Source: Candidatus Zixiibacteriota bacterium
Lineage (GTDB): Bacteria > Zixibacteria > MSB-5A5 > GN15 > FEB-12
Direction: 5' to 3'
Assembly (NCBI GenBank): GCA_035380245.1
Contig: DAOSXA010000020.1
Span: 1 to 5,978, forward strand
DNA: 5,978 nt
Part shown: piece by piece, positions 1 through 5,228 of the stretch
Layout of the letters: the number at the start of each line of letters is the position of its first letter
How positions within the stretch are numbered: the first letter of the stretch is position 1
Program-made: the position numbers and the translations under genes
Notes under the pieces: model-generated
Database searches by the model: none
Seen by the model: the letters and a program-made list of their open reading frames with translations, nothing else
Told to the model about the DNA's origin: nothing

Positions 1-590
1 CTATTCCTCCACACCTCTGCCGGGGTGAACCCCGCCAGAAGTGTTCCGGGCGTCCGGGAGGCAGCCGTTCCGGCTGCTGGCGCTGCGTGTGTCCGTCAGA
101 GACAGCCACACCCAGCGCCGGAGGGTCGGTGCAAGGCAGCATCCGCTGCCAAGAACGTACTACCTCTGTTCGGGCAAGTGGGCCGTTCCGGCCCAGGCCG
201 GGGAGGCCGTCTGCCGGCCGCACAATGCCGGTCTTTGTCGGGGTCTGGGAGCCTGAGGTCTCCCAGCCCTTGCGCCGCCAAAGCCCGCCAACCCCATCGC
301 GCCAGACCGCCTCCCCGGCCAGCCTCCGCTTCGCTCCGGCTCCTTGGTCACTGGGAGACTCTAAGCCGGGCTTCCCGCAACGAGGGCATCATTGATCCGA
401 CCGCCGGTACACGCCCTACCGTCCCGCCTTAGAGACTCCCAGCAACCAAGGCCTACCCAGGAACTCACGCCCTGGCCGCAGTGCGTATTCGAGCGCCCTG
501 CCCCGCTCGGAGGACGGCAAAAGGGTATATAAATATACTCAAGGAAGCAGCGGCTGTCGCCGCTGCGGGTGCGCATGATAAGAGGAGGTG
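1..590. other. GC-rich hairpin array without a credible gene (possible large structured RNA)
   Basis: Lines counted by eye run from 60 to 73 percent GC in the first 300 bases, and composition shifts to AT-rich after about 520. Inverted repeats tile the stretch: 16-39 (9 bp, TGAA loop), 61-77 (7 bp, TTC loop), 79-119 (7 plus 5 bp around a C-C mismatch), 135-150 (6 bp), 180-194 (6 bp, TTC loop), 205-219 (5 bp), 241-269 (10 bp with one bulge), 342-451 (long stem), 457-475 (5 bp), 490-509 (6 bp), 525-538 (6 bp, AT) and 547-566 (8 bp, TGTC loop). Several frames stay open for 60-135 codons, but they are Arg/Pro/Ala-rich, overlap one another and resemble no protein I know, so they look like chance in GC-rich DNA. 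No tRNA, RNase P, tmRNA or group II intron domain V signature was seen. It could be a large noncoding RNA, a replication or packaging region, or an element end. Transcribed strand is unknown; no promoter was found inside. Confidence 0.5.
342..451. repeat. Long imperfect inverted repeat, arms 342-370 and 423-451
   Basis: Pairing blocks are 342-348 with 445-451, 351-357 (CTGGGAG) with 436-442 (CTCCCAG), 359-365 with 428-434, and 367-370 (CGGG) with 423-426 (CCCG). They are separated by a 2x2 internal loop, an A-A mismatch and a C-C mismatch, so 25 of 29 positions pair. The 52-base interior can form an AGGGC/GCCCT helix (383-387 with 413-417) or a local CGGG/CCCG hairpin (367-377) that competes with the last block. 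A stem of this length is far beyond chance. It could be an RNA stem or a DNA cruciform. Confidence 0.75.
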
Positions 591-591
591 A
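583..591 (+). promoter_or_regulatory. Extended Shine-Dalgarno-like sequence AGGAGGTGA
   Basis: These nine bases are fully complementary to the conserved 3' end of 16S rRNA. Six bases later a TTG (598-600) opens a 35-codon frame that ends at 703-705, encoding a hydrophobic, Trp/Leu/Ile-containing peptide. Bacteroidetes genes rarely use such sites, and none of the other genes here has one. It lies upstream of the promoter at 630-661, so it would act only on a transcript coming from further upstream. Real function is uncertain; it may be a chance purine run. Confidence 0.25.
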
Positions 592-629
592 AAGGGCTTG
601 ATTTTGCGGGTTAACTCCTTGAAAATAAA

Positions 630-661
630 TTTGTTAATGTGGTGGATTTTTCGTATCTTGT
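630..661 (+). promoter_or_regulatory. Bacteroidetes-type promoter upstream of the 92-residue gene
   Basis: A TTTG box (630-633) is followed by exactly 20 bases and then TATCTTGT (654-661), one base off the TAnnTTTG -7 consensus of the Bacteroidetes primary sigma factor. Predicted initiation near 667-670 leaves a leader of fewer than 20 bases before the ATG at 686. The spacing is identical to that of the stronger promoter at 1802-1833. Confidence 0.6.
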
Positions 662-685
662 ATACTGATTTTAAGACGTTTAGTT

Positions 686-964
686 ATGAGAACACAGCTG
701 CATAATTGGAGGATTCTGGTGGACCACATCATCGACAAGGTGTGGGAGTACATTGATGAAATCGACTACTGGGTAGACGAACCAAAGATCTGGGTTGATG
801 CCGAGTCGGATACTGTGGTCCTCGGGGAGAAAGACAAGGTGTACACAGGCGAAAGCAAGCAAGTGAGCGAGTTCATCCGCAGGGACGATGCCGGTAAGAT
901 GGAGCCGGATGTCGACGCCATCGAGGACTTCGCTTCGGGCTGGTTCGACTTCCGCCAGGCATAG
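686..964 (+). CDS. Small acidic hypothetical protein, 92 aa
   Basis: I do not recognise this protein. It is rich in Asp, Glu, Trp and Ile, with an amphipathic N-terminal stretch (about residues 8-30, WRILVDHIIDKVWEYIDEI) and an acidic C-terminal motif near residues 74-90 (DVDAIEDFASGWFDFR). It has no signal peptide, membrane segment or cysteine, so a soluble cytoplasmic protein is expected. The ATG is the first after the promoter at 630-661, with a very short leader and no Shine-Dalgarno, as usual for Bacteroidetes. P1 follows 77 bases later on the same strand with no terminator between, so the two may be co-transcribed. Small acidic proteins are common in phage accessory regions and could bind a partner protein or mimic DNA; neither can be shown here. 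Confidence 0.7.
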   Translation: MRTQLHNWRILVDHIIDKVWEYIDEIDYWVDEPKIWVDAESDTVVLGEKDKVYTGESKQVSEFIRRDDAGKMEPDVDAIEDFASGWFDFRQA

Positions 965-1041
965 TTCCGAAGTCCCTCTGAGTTACCTATTTGTTCAAGA
1001 GTTCAAGGCGCGACCCCTATCCTACCCTATATCCGCATCCT

Positions 1042-1755
1042 ATGCCCAGGTACAAGCCCAATATCCGTTTCTCCGACTGCTGGTCTTCAGTGGGCGACGT
1101 GACGTTCTACCATAGGAACGGCGTCTGCTACTGGAAGAAGCGGGCGCATCCGGAGTTCCCGGGCACCCTGGGACAGATGGAGGCGCAGTCGGTGCATCTT
1201 CGTGCGCTGCAGGCCTGGCGTGACCTCGATCCGCTGACGCAGGAGCAGTGGAACATGCTGGCGCTTACCGTGCAGAGCCACCGGCCGCCGTTCCGCAAGG
1301 ACCACCACATCACCGGCCACAATCTCTTCGTGTCCGGCTACCACGGCTTTGCACAGCTTGACAATGAGCACGTGCCTGTGCCCAGGGCATTCGAGGACTT
1401 CCCGCCGTTGTACTGCGAGTTCCACTCGGCGTCAGTCGTGGACGGCACTACCCTGTCGCTCAAGCTGCGGGTGCGCCTGGATCGCTGCGCCAATCCTTCC
1501 CGCTACCGGCTGGCGGTCCGTCTCCAGCTCACCACGCCCGGAGCCGGAAGAAGGCCCGGCTACCTTCGGTCGTTCGTCGCCCAGACGAACTGCTCTTCCG
1601 ATGACTGCATCGTGGAAGTGCTTGTCCCCGGATACAAGGACATCTGGGACCTCGATCTGCCGGAGTACCAGGTGCATTTCCGGTACTTTCTGCTCGACTC
1701 CGAGACCGGCTACCGAAACATCTACAGCCGCAAATCCTTCCTGATGGGGCTTTAA
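1042..1755 (+). CDS. Paralogous two-domain element protein P1, 237 aa
   Basis: First of three related proteins in the window. The ATG at 1042 is chosen because MPRYKPNIRF then lines up with the N-termini of P2 (MIAKPSIAF) and P3 (MKYNPSIAF); a TTG at 991 would add 17 unrelated residues. Shared landmarks in the N-terminal domain (about 1-100) are Pro6, Phe10, Gly27, Arg34, the LTQEQW segment at 65-70 and GHNLFV at 92-97. The second domain (about 105-237) is beta-rich and ends in VHFRYFLLDSETGY (211-224), matching KVFFKYFYVNTATG in P3 and KVFIEMYWLNTDTG in P2. It is richer in His, Trp and Arg than its paralogs and is the most diverged. No signal peptide or transmembrane segment. A phage structural or surface role is inferred from context only; distant relation to the Bacteroidetes DUF6266 type is possible but untested. 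Confidence 0.8.
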   Translation: MPRYKPNIRFSDCWSSVGDVTFYHRNGVCYWKKRAHPEFPGTLGQMEAQSVHLRALQAWRDLDPLTQEQWNMLALTVQSHRPPFRKDHHITGHNLFVSGYHGFAQLDNEHVPVPRAFEDFPPLYCEFHSASVVDGTTLSLKLRVRLDRCANPSRYRLAVRLQLTTPGAGRRPGYLRSFVAQTNCSSDDCIVEVLVPGYKDIWDLDLPEYQVHFRYFLLDSETGYRNIYSRKSFLMGL

Positions 1756-1788
1756 TTTTACTTAAAGTAATACTTTATACAATAGTAT

Positions 1789-1814
1789 CTAATTATTTGT
1801 GTTTGAATAATTAG
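1789..1814. promoter_or_regulatory. Operator-like palindrome spanning the -33 box
   Basis: CTAATTAT (1789-1796) and ATAATTAG (1807-1814) are perfect 8-bp inverted arms around a 10-base spacer that holds the TTTG -33 element (1802-1805). A bound dimeric regulator would sit directly on the promoter, so this is a plausible repressor or activator site for the P2-lysis operon. The intergenic DNA is AT-rich, which raises the chance of accidental palindromes; shorter ones such as AAAGT/ACTTT (1764-1776) lie next to it. Confidence 0.4.
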
Positions 1815-1833
1815 AAAACTTTTTGTATATTTG
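1802..1833 (+). promoter_or_regulatory. Consensus Bacteroidetes promoter driving the P2-lysis operon
   Basis: TTTG (1802-1805), a 20-base spacer and TATATTTG (1826-1833) match the Bacteroidetes TTTG/TAnnTTTG consensus exactly. It sits in the only clearly AT-rich gap between genes (1756-1868). Initiation is expected near 1840, so a TTG at 1836 cannot be the start of the next gene, which supports the ATG at 1869. No further promoter of this form was seen until after the endolysin, so it probably serves genes from 1869 to at least 5156. Confidence 0.8.
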
Positions 1834-1868
1834 CATTGGAATCAGAGGCTGCTACGCATAAGACGATT

Positions 1869-2930
1869 ATGATAGCAAAGCCTTCCATAGCCTTCAACGA
1901 TTTCGCCGGCACCGCGAAGGATGTCACCGCGCGGAACGTCCAGGGCCGCAACATCCTCTCCGTCCGGGCCTATCAGAGCAAGGTCTGCACTCCGGCTCAG
2001 GCTACCACAAGAAATCAGTTGTCCAGGATCTCCCGGGAGTATAAGCAGCTCTCTGATTCCCAAATGCAAGCCTGGGAGGTTCTGGCATCTCATATGAAGG
2101 CCGCGTTTTCCATCGGCAATCCCGCCGAGATGACCGCCCACAACGCCTTCGTCCGCATCAATTCCAACCGGCTCCTGGTCGGCAAATCCATTCTCAAGGA
2201 CGCCCCGTCCCACATCAGCAACGTACCCGGTGTTGTTTACGACGAGATCTGGGTCACTCCCAGCGACCTCATCATTAAGGGCATCGTCCATCAGAACGAC
2301 CCGCTGAAGCTCGTCATCAAGATGTCCGTCGGCATGTCTGCCGGCGTTTCCAGCGGCTGGAGCAAGACGGTCATCGTCTCCCCCGGCATCGAGGACGACT
2401 GGGGCGACGCAAATGTCCGCGGCCGTTATCTCAAGGTCGTAGGATTTGCGCCGGCCGTGGGCGACAAGGTCTTCATTGAAATGTACTGGCTGAACACCGA
2501 CACCGGCTTCCCCGGCGAGAGCGCCTTCGCCAGCAGGATCTGCGTCACCTCCGAGGAAGCTGAAGCCGAGGGCTACGTAAAGCGCAACAAGATTACGATG
2601 GATGACATCAAGCCGGACAGCCACGTATCTGAATGTGACGTGGACTTCTCTACCGGCGCTCCTGTCATCTCCTTCGATACGGTATGCCTCGGCCATAGCA
2701 ACGTGGCGTCTTCCGAGGCCTATCTCGAAGATGAGCTCCCGGCAGACTGCGTCGGCACCAGTATGGCTCTTGCCCGCGGTATGGGAGAAGGCAACGCTTG
2801 TTTCGCGGCACAGTCCTACATCATTTGGCTGCGCAACTCCAGCTGGGACGGCTCCTCCATCACCTTTGCCCATCGCGGCGGCTATTATGTAAAACCCACT
2901 GAGGTCTTCGGCCCTGGTATCCTCTACTAA
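1869..2930 (+). CDS. Paralogous protein P2 with extra C-terminal domain, 353 aa
   Basis: Residues 1-95 align without gaps to P3: Pro5-Ser-Ile-Ala-Phe9, Gly14, Ala16-Lys17, Val19-Thr-Ala21, Gly26-Arg27, Arg33, Gln44, Gln65, Ala68-Trp69, Asn92 and Phe94 occupy the same positions. A beta-rich second domain (about 105-220) contains LKLVI (146-150), also found in P3, and closes with KVFIEMYWLNTDTG (200-213). Unlike P1 and P3 it continues for about 130 residues (about 222-353) as a Ser/Gly/Asp-rich, probably beta region containing four cysteines and ending in an aromatic, glycine-rich tail. That domain is unrecognised; a binding or adhesion role is only a guess. The ATG at 1869 is preferred because an upstream TTG at 1836 lies before the predicted transcription start. 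No signal peptide is seen. It is first in the operon, and the next gene starts 7 bases after its stop. Confidence 0.85.
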   Translation: MIAKPSIAFNDFAGTAKDVTARNVQGRNILSVRAYQSKVCTPAQATTRNQLSRISREYKQLSDSQMQAWEVLASHMKAAFSIGNPAEMTAHNAFVRINSNRLLVGKSILKDAPSHISNVPGVVYDEIWVTPSDLIIKGIVHQNDPLKLVIKMSVGMSAGVSSGWSKTVIVSPGIEDDWGDANVRGRYLKVVGFAPAVGDKVFIEMYWLNTDTGFPGESAFASRICVTSEEAEAEGYVKRNKITMDDIKPDSHVSECDVDFSTGAPVISFDTVCLGHSNVASSEAYLEDELPADCVGTSMALARGMGEGNACFAAQSYIIWLRNSSWDGSSITFAHRGGYYVKPTEVFGPGILY

Positions 2931-2937
2931 TCAAGCT

Positions 2938-3696
2938 ATGTTCAATTCAACCGGAAATAACTTCGGAGCAGGCTCCATCCAGTTCAAGGACTACCAGGCC
3001 TCGAACTATGTCGTATTGAACGCCAAGTTCTCGTACGACCCGACGAACGCCGCCTATCAAGCAGCAGATGTATTGGAGATTTACGTGCCGGACCTCAGCA
3101 TCGACCGCAGCGCCGTTGCGGGCGTCATACTGACGTTCCAGGACCGTTATGTGTACTCTTCCTATACCTGGAACAACGACGGCGGTACGGCCATCAAATC
3201 TTGGATCAAGGATAAGAATACGATCTGCCTGGAGAAGTTCACCAACTTCGACGATAAGGGCGAGATCACCATCTTCATCCAGGCCCTGTATCCGATGCTC
3301 AATCAGCCCGGGAATCCCATCAAGGGCACCCGCACCAGGATCAATATGACTCAGGAGACCAGGTATCTCTACTGGAGTTCCGAGACCTTCTGCGTCATCT
3401 TCGAGCATTGGGTGTTCCTGCACATGCAGTTCTCCAGCTGCTCCTACTCGTATAGGAACCAGCCTTGGGAGGCAGTGATGGGTGACTTCCCGACTGATGT
3501 GAACGCAGATGTCCCCTTCCTGGGCGGCTCCAACCAGTACAACCCGTCCGTGAACGGATTCTCGCTGGCGCATGTAGAGAATGGGGTATTTACCTGCCAG
3601 GAGCGTATGAGCGGCTTCGACAGCACCGGCTATGATCCTTTCATTTTTGCCTTCCTCGTGCGTGACGGAGAGGAAGGCAACGGTGATGTGGACTAA
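2938..3696 (+). CDS. Putative phage structural or fibre-like protein, 252 aa
   Basis: I cannot place this in a named family. The N-terminal part (about 25-75) reads as beta strands with the segment LEIYVPDLSIDRSAVAGVIL, and the middle contains IKSWIKDKNTICLEKF (about 86-101), also strand-like. The C-terminal part is rich in Tyr, Phe, Trp, Ser and Asn. From Trp177, WEAVMGDFPTDVNADVPFLG followed by an Asn/Gly stretch recalls the receptor-binding ends of phage fibres, where a W-x-x-V-x-x-x-L/F-P element precedes short jelly-roll strands; this is pattern resemblance only. There are no signal peptide or membrane segments. It lies 7 bases after P2 and 12 bases before the holin candidate, so translation is probably coupled and expression late. 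It may act with P2 as an adhesin or tail component. Confidence 0.75.
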   Translation: MFNSTGNNFGAGSIQFKDYQASNYVVLNAKFSYDPTNAAYQAADVLEIYVPDLSIDRSAVAGVILTFQDRYVYSSYTWNNDGGTAIKSWIKDKNTICLEKFTNFDDKGEITIFIQALYPMLNQPGNPIKGTRTRINMTQETRYLYWSSETFCVIFEHWVFLHMQFSSCSYSYRNQPWEAVMGDFPTDVNADVPFLGGSNQYNPSVNGFSLAHVENGVFTCQERMSGFDSTGYDPFIFAFLVRDGEEGNGDVD

Positions 3697-3708
3697 AGAC
3701 TTTGACCA

Positions 3709-3978
3709 ATGACAGAGAAGAAACGCATAGAACTCACCAAACTGCAGGGCGTCATCGCCATCGCAAGTTTCACCACGGGCGTCGTCATCGCCGCCGTGTG
3801 CCTGTTCTGGGTTCCGCCGCTCGGAGAAATAGCCAACAGCGCCATCTCCATCGTCAGCGAGCTGCTGGTCCTCTGCGGTGCGATTCTCGGCGTCAAGGCC
3901 AGCTACGACACCAAACTCCGGAAGTTCGAAGCCGAACTCCGCCAAGTGATAGACAACGAAAACAAGAATAACGACTAA
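3709..3978 (+). CDS. Putative holin, two transmembrane helices, 89 aa
   Basis: The protein has the size and layout of a class II-type phage holin: a basic N-terminus (MTEKKR), a first hydrophobic helix (about 14-35, ending FWVPP), a short polar turn (about 36-44), a second hydrophobic helix (about 45-62, with Glu51 inside it), and a charged, coiled-coil-like C-terminal tail (63-89). Both ends would face the cytoplasm. Holins assemble in the inner membrane and release or activate the endolysin at a set time. Holin families are too diverse in sequence for recognition by eye, so the call rests on size, topology and position: 12 bases after a structural-type gene, 9 bases before a spanin-like gene, and in the same cluster as a GH24 endolysin that lacks its own export signal. 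A different small membrane protein of the element is possible. Confidence 0.7.
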   Translation: MTEKKRIELTKLQGVIAIASFTTGVVIAAVCLFWVPPLGEIANSAISIVSELLVLCGAILGVKASYDTKLRKFEAELRQVIDNENKNND

Positions 3979-3987
3979 GCCGACCCG

Positions 3988-4470
3988 ATGAGACACCTTC
4001 TGCCACTGCTTCTGCTCCTCGCCGCTTCCGCCTGCTGTACTGTCCGCCAGCTTCCCTCTGTGACGGACAGTACCAAGGTGGAGGTCCGTATCGTCGAGAA
4101 GATCGTCAGGGATACTGCCTACGTCGAGCTGCCGGTCATCGTGGAGAAGGTGGCCACCTTGGACACCGCCTCCGTATTGGAGAATAAGTACGCCAAATCC
4201 GAGGCTTCCGTCTCCGGCGGAGTCCTTACCCATTCGCTCGCCACAAAGCCCGTCACTGAGCCCGTAGCGGTCGAATACAAGGAAGTTGTGCGCGACTCCA
4301 TCGTCTACCGGGACCGCATCGAGACGCAGACCGTAGAGGTCGAGAGGAAGCTGACCTGGTGGCAGACACTGAAGATGAAGGCCGGCGGCCTGTTCCTCCT
4401 CATCGCTTTAATTGGAATCATATACATCATTATTACTCATTTCATTAACCTCAAATCCATTTTGCCATGA
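3988..4470 (+). CDS. Putative unimolecular spanin (lipobox plus C-terminal TM helix), 160 aa
   Basis: The N-terminus is a lipoprotein signal: MRH, a leucine run (4-11) and a lipobox-like A-S-A-C with lipidated Cys16. No acidic residues follow the cysteine, so the Bacteroidetes surface-export signal is absent and the lipid anchor should stay on the periplasmic side of the outer membrane. Residues 18-128 form a Val/Glu/Thr-rich, probably beta periplasmic domain with a loose repeat (VRDTAYVELPV at 40-50, VRDSIVYRDRI at 101-111). Residues 132-153 are a strong transmembrane helix with a short basic tail. A lipoprotein end in the outer membrane and a helix in the inner membrane, in one chain, is the defining layout of u-spanins such as T1 gp11, which span the periplasm and disrupt the outer membrane in the last step of lysis. 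The gene follows the holin candidate by 9 bases and overlaps P3 by 4. Confidence 0.7.
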   Translation: MRHLLPLLLLLAASACCTVRQLPSVTDSTKVEVRIVEKIVRDTAYVELPVIVEKVATLDTASVLENKYAKSEASVSGGVLTHSLATKPVTEPVAVEYKEVVRDSIVYRDRIETQTVEVERKLTWWQTLKMKAGGLFLLIALIGIIYIIITHFINLKSILP

Positions 4471-5156
4471 AGTACAATCCTTCAATCGCCTTCGACGAAA
4501 TGTCGGGCTCCGCAAAGGGTGTCACCGCTGCCAAGACGCGCGGTCGCAAGTACATCCGCAATCGTGGTTACGGTGGTTCTACCCGAACCTCGTTCCAGTC
4601 TTCCGTAAAAGCTGTCTTCAAGCAGCTCTCTCAGGCCTGGCAGGGTCTCACCAACGAGCAGATCCTCGCCTGGAATGCCGCGGCCAACACCGCACAAGGC
4701 AAGTCCGTTCTCGGTACCAAAGCCAAGATCTCCGGTGCCAACCTCTTCATGAGGCTGAACTACTGGGTGGTCTACTGCGGCGGCAACATCATGACCGCTG
4801 TGCCCAACCTGGCCGGTGTCGTCGCTCCGGATTCCGCGACCATCACCCTCACCGCATCTGCGATGACCTTCCAGCTGGCCACCATCCCCAGCGATGTGAC
4901 CAACCTGAAACTCGTCATCCAGGCCTCCGATCCCCAGGGCAACGGTATCACCCGCGCCTACAGCAAGGCTGCTGCCTTCGCTGACCCGTACACTCCCGTG
5001 GCCACGGCCATCGACATCAAGAGTGCCTACGACAGCAAGTGCGGCGCTCCGTCCGCCGGCAGCCCTAAGGTCTTCTTCAAGTACTTCTACGTGAACACCG
5101 CCACTGGCGAGAAGTCCGGAGATGTGCTTGCCCAGGCCAAGCTCTCCAGCGAGTAG
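4467..5156 (+). CDS. Paralogous two-domain element protein P3, 229 aa
   Basis: Third family member and closest to P2. The N-terminal domain (1-95) has Pro5-Ser-Ile-Ala-Phe9, Gly14, Lys17, Val19-Thr-Ala21, Arg25-Gly-Arg27, Arg33, Thr39-to-Gln44, Trp58, LTNEQILAWN (61-70) and SGANLFMRLN (89-98). The sequence around 39-70 resembles a common phage-protein pattern in which TxxQ is followed by W-x-x-LT-x-x-Q-x-x-AWN. The second domain (about 110-229) is Thr/Ala/Ser-rich and beta-like, with LKLVI shared with P2 and closing KVFFKYFYVNTATG (201-214). It lacks the C-terminal extension of P2. Its ATG overlaps the TGA of the spanin-like gene in an ATGA junction, so it is probably translated by coupling. 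An intrinsic terminator begins 23 bases after its stop. Function unknown; a virion or secreted structural role is inferred. Confidence 0.85.
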   Translation: MKYNPSIAFDEMSGSAKGVTAAKTRGRKYIRNRGYGGSTRTSFQSSVKAVFKQLSQAWQGLTNEQILAWNAAANTAQGKSVLGTKAKISGANLFMRLNYWVVYCGGNIMTAVPNLAGVVAPDSATITLTASAMTFQLATIPSDVTNLKLVIQASDPQGNGITRAYSKAAAFADPYTPVATAIDIKSAYDSKCGAPSAGSPKVFFKYFYVNTATGEKSGDVLAQAKLSSE

Positions 5157-5178
5157 GCATCAGACCCCCTCTCCCACG

Positions 5179-5214
5179 GACTCCCGCCCGGCTCACGTCA
5201 GACGGGAGTCTTTT
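5179..5214 (+). terminator. Intrinsic terminator between P3 and the endolysin
   Basis: GACTCCCG (5179-5186) and CGGGAGTC (5203-5210) form a perfect 8-bp stem with a 16-base loop, followed at once by TTTT and then ATAT. This is a good rho-independent terminator for the operon ending with P3. It lies only 15 bases before the endolysin ATG, and no TAnnTTTG promoter lies between, so endolysin expression must rely on read-through, antitermination or a non-canonical promoter. Confidence 0.75.
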
Positions 5215-5228
5215 ATATCCTCATCGTC

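Noticed and set aside
25..432. A 135-codon open frame, with several shorter overlapping frames on both strands in the first 580 bases
   Set aside because: The proteins are Arg/Pro/Ala/Ser-rich, mutually overlapping and without recognisable motifs, and the DNA is dominated by inverted repeats. Open frames of this length are expected in GC-rich noncoding DNA.
541..555. AAGGAAGCAGC resembling the conserved loop of the bacterial signal recognition particle RNA
   Set aside because: The partner GGUCAGG-type strand and the apical GGAA tetraloop context are missing; the bases form a different 8-bp hairpin (547-566).
1..590. A CRISPR array or integron attC array
   Set aside because: The hairpins differ in sequence and spacing, with no regular direct repeat and spacer pattern and no conserved attC core sites.
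991..1041. An upstream TTG start for P1
   Set aside because: The added 17 residues have no counterpart in P2 or P3, while the ATG at 1042 aligns all three N-termini.
1836..1868. A TTG start for P2 giving 11 extra residues
   Set aside because: It lies 3 bases after the -7 box, before the expected transcription start, and the extra residues do not match P3.
1842..2873. A 343-codon antisense frame opposite P2
   Set aside because: The sense strand has a consensus promoter, close operon spacing and paralogs. The antisense product is Gly/Asp/Val-rich and resembles codon-position mirroring rather than a protein.
2600..3696. A diversity-generating retroelement target in the P2 tail or the fibre-like protein
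   Set aside because: No template repeat, reverse transcriptase or C-type lectin-like variable region was seen in the window.
2947..4233. A 428-codon antisense frame running opposite three genes
   Set aside because: It spans the fibre-like gene, the holin candidate and part of the spanin candidate, whose topology and spacing are coherent on the + strand. Its composition is a mirror artefact of GC-rich third positions.
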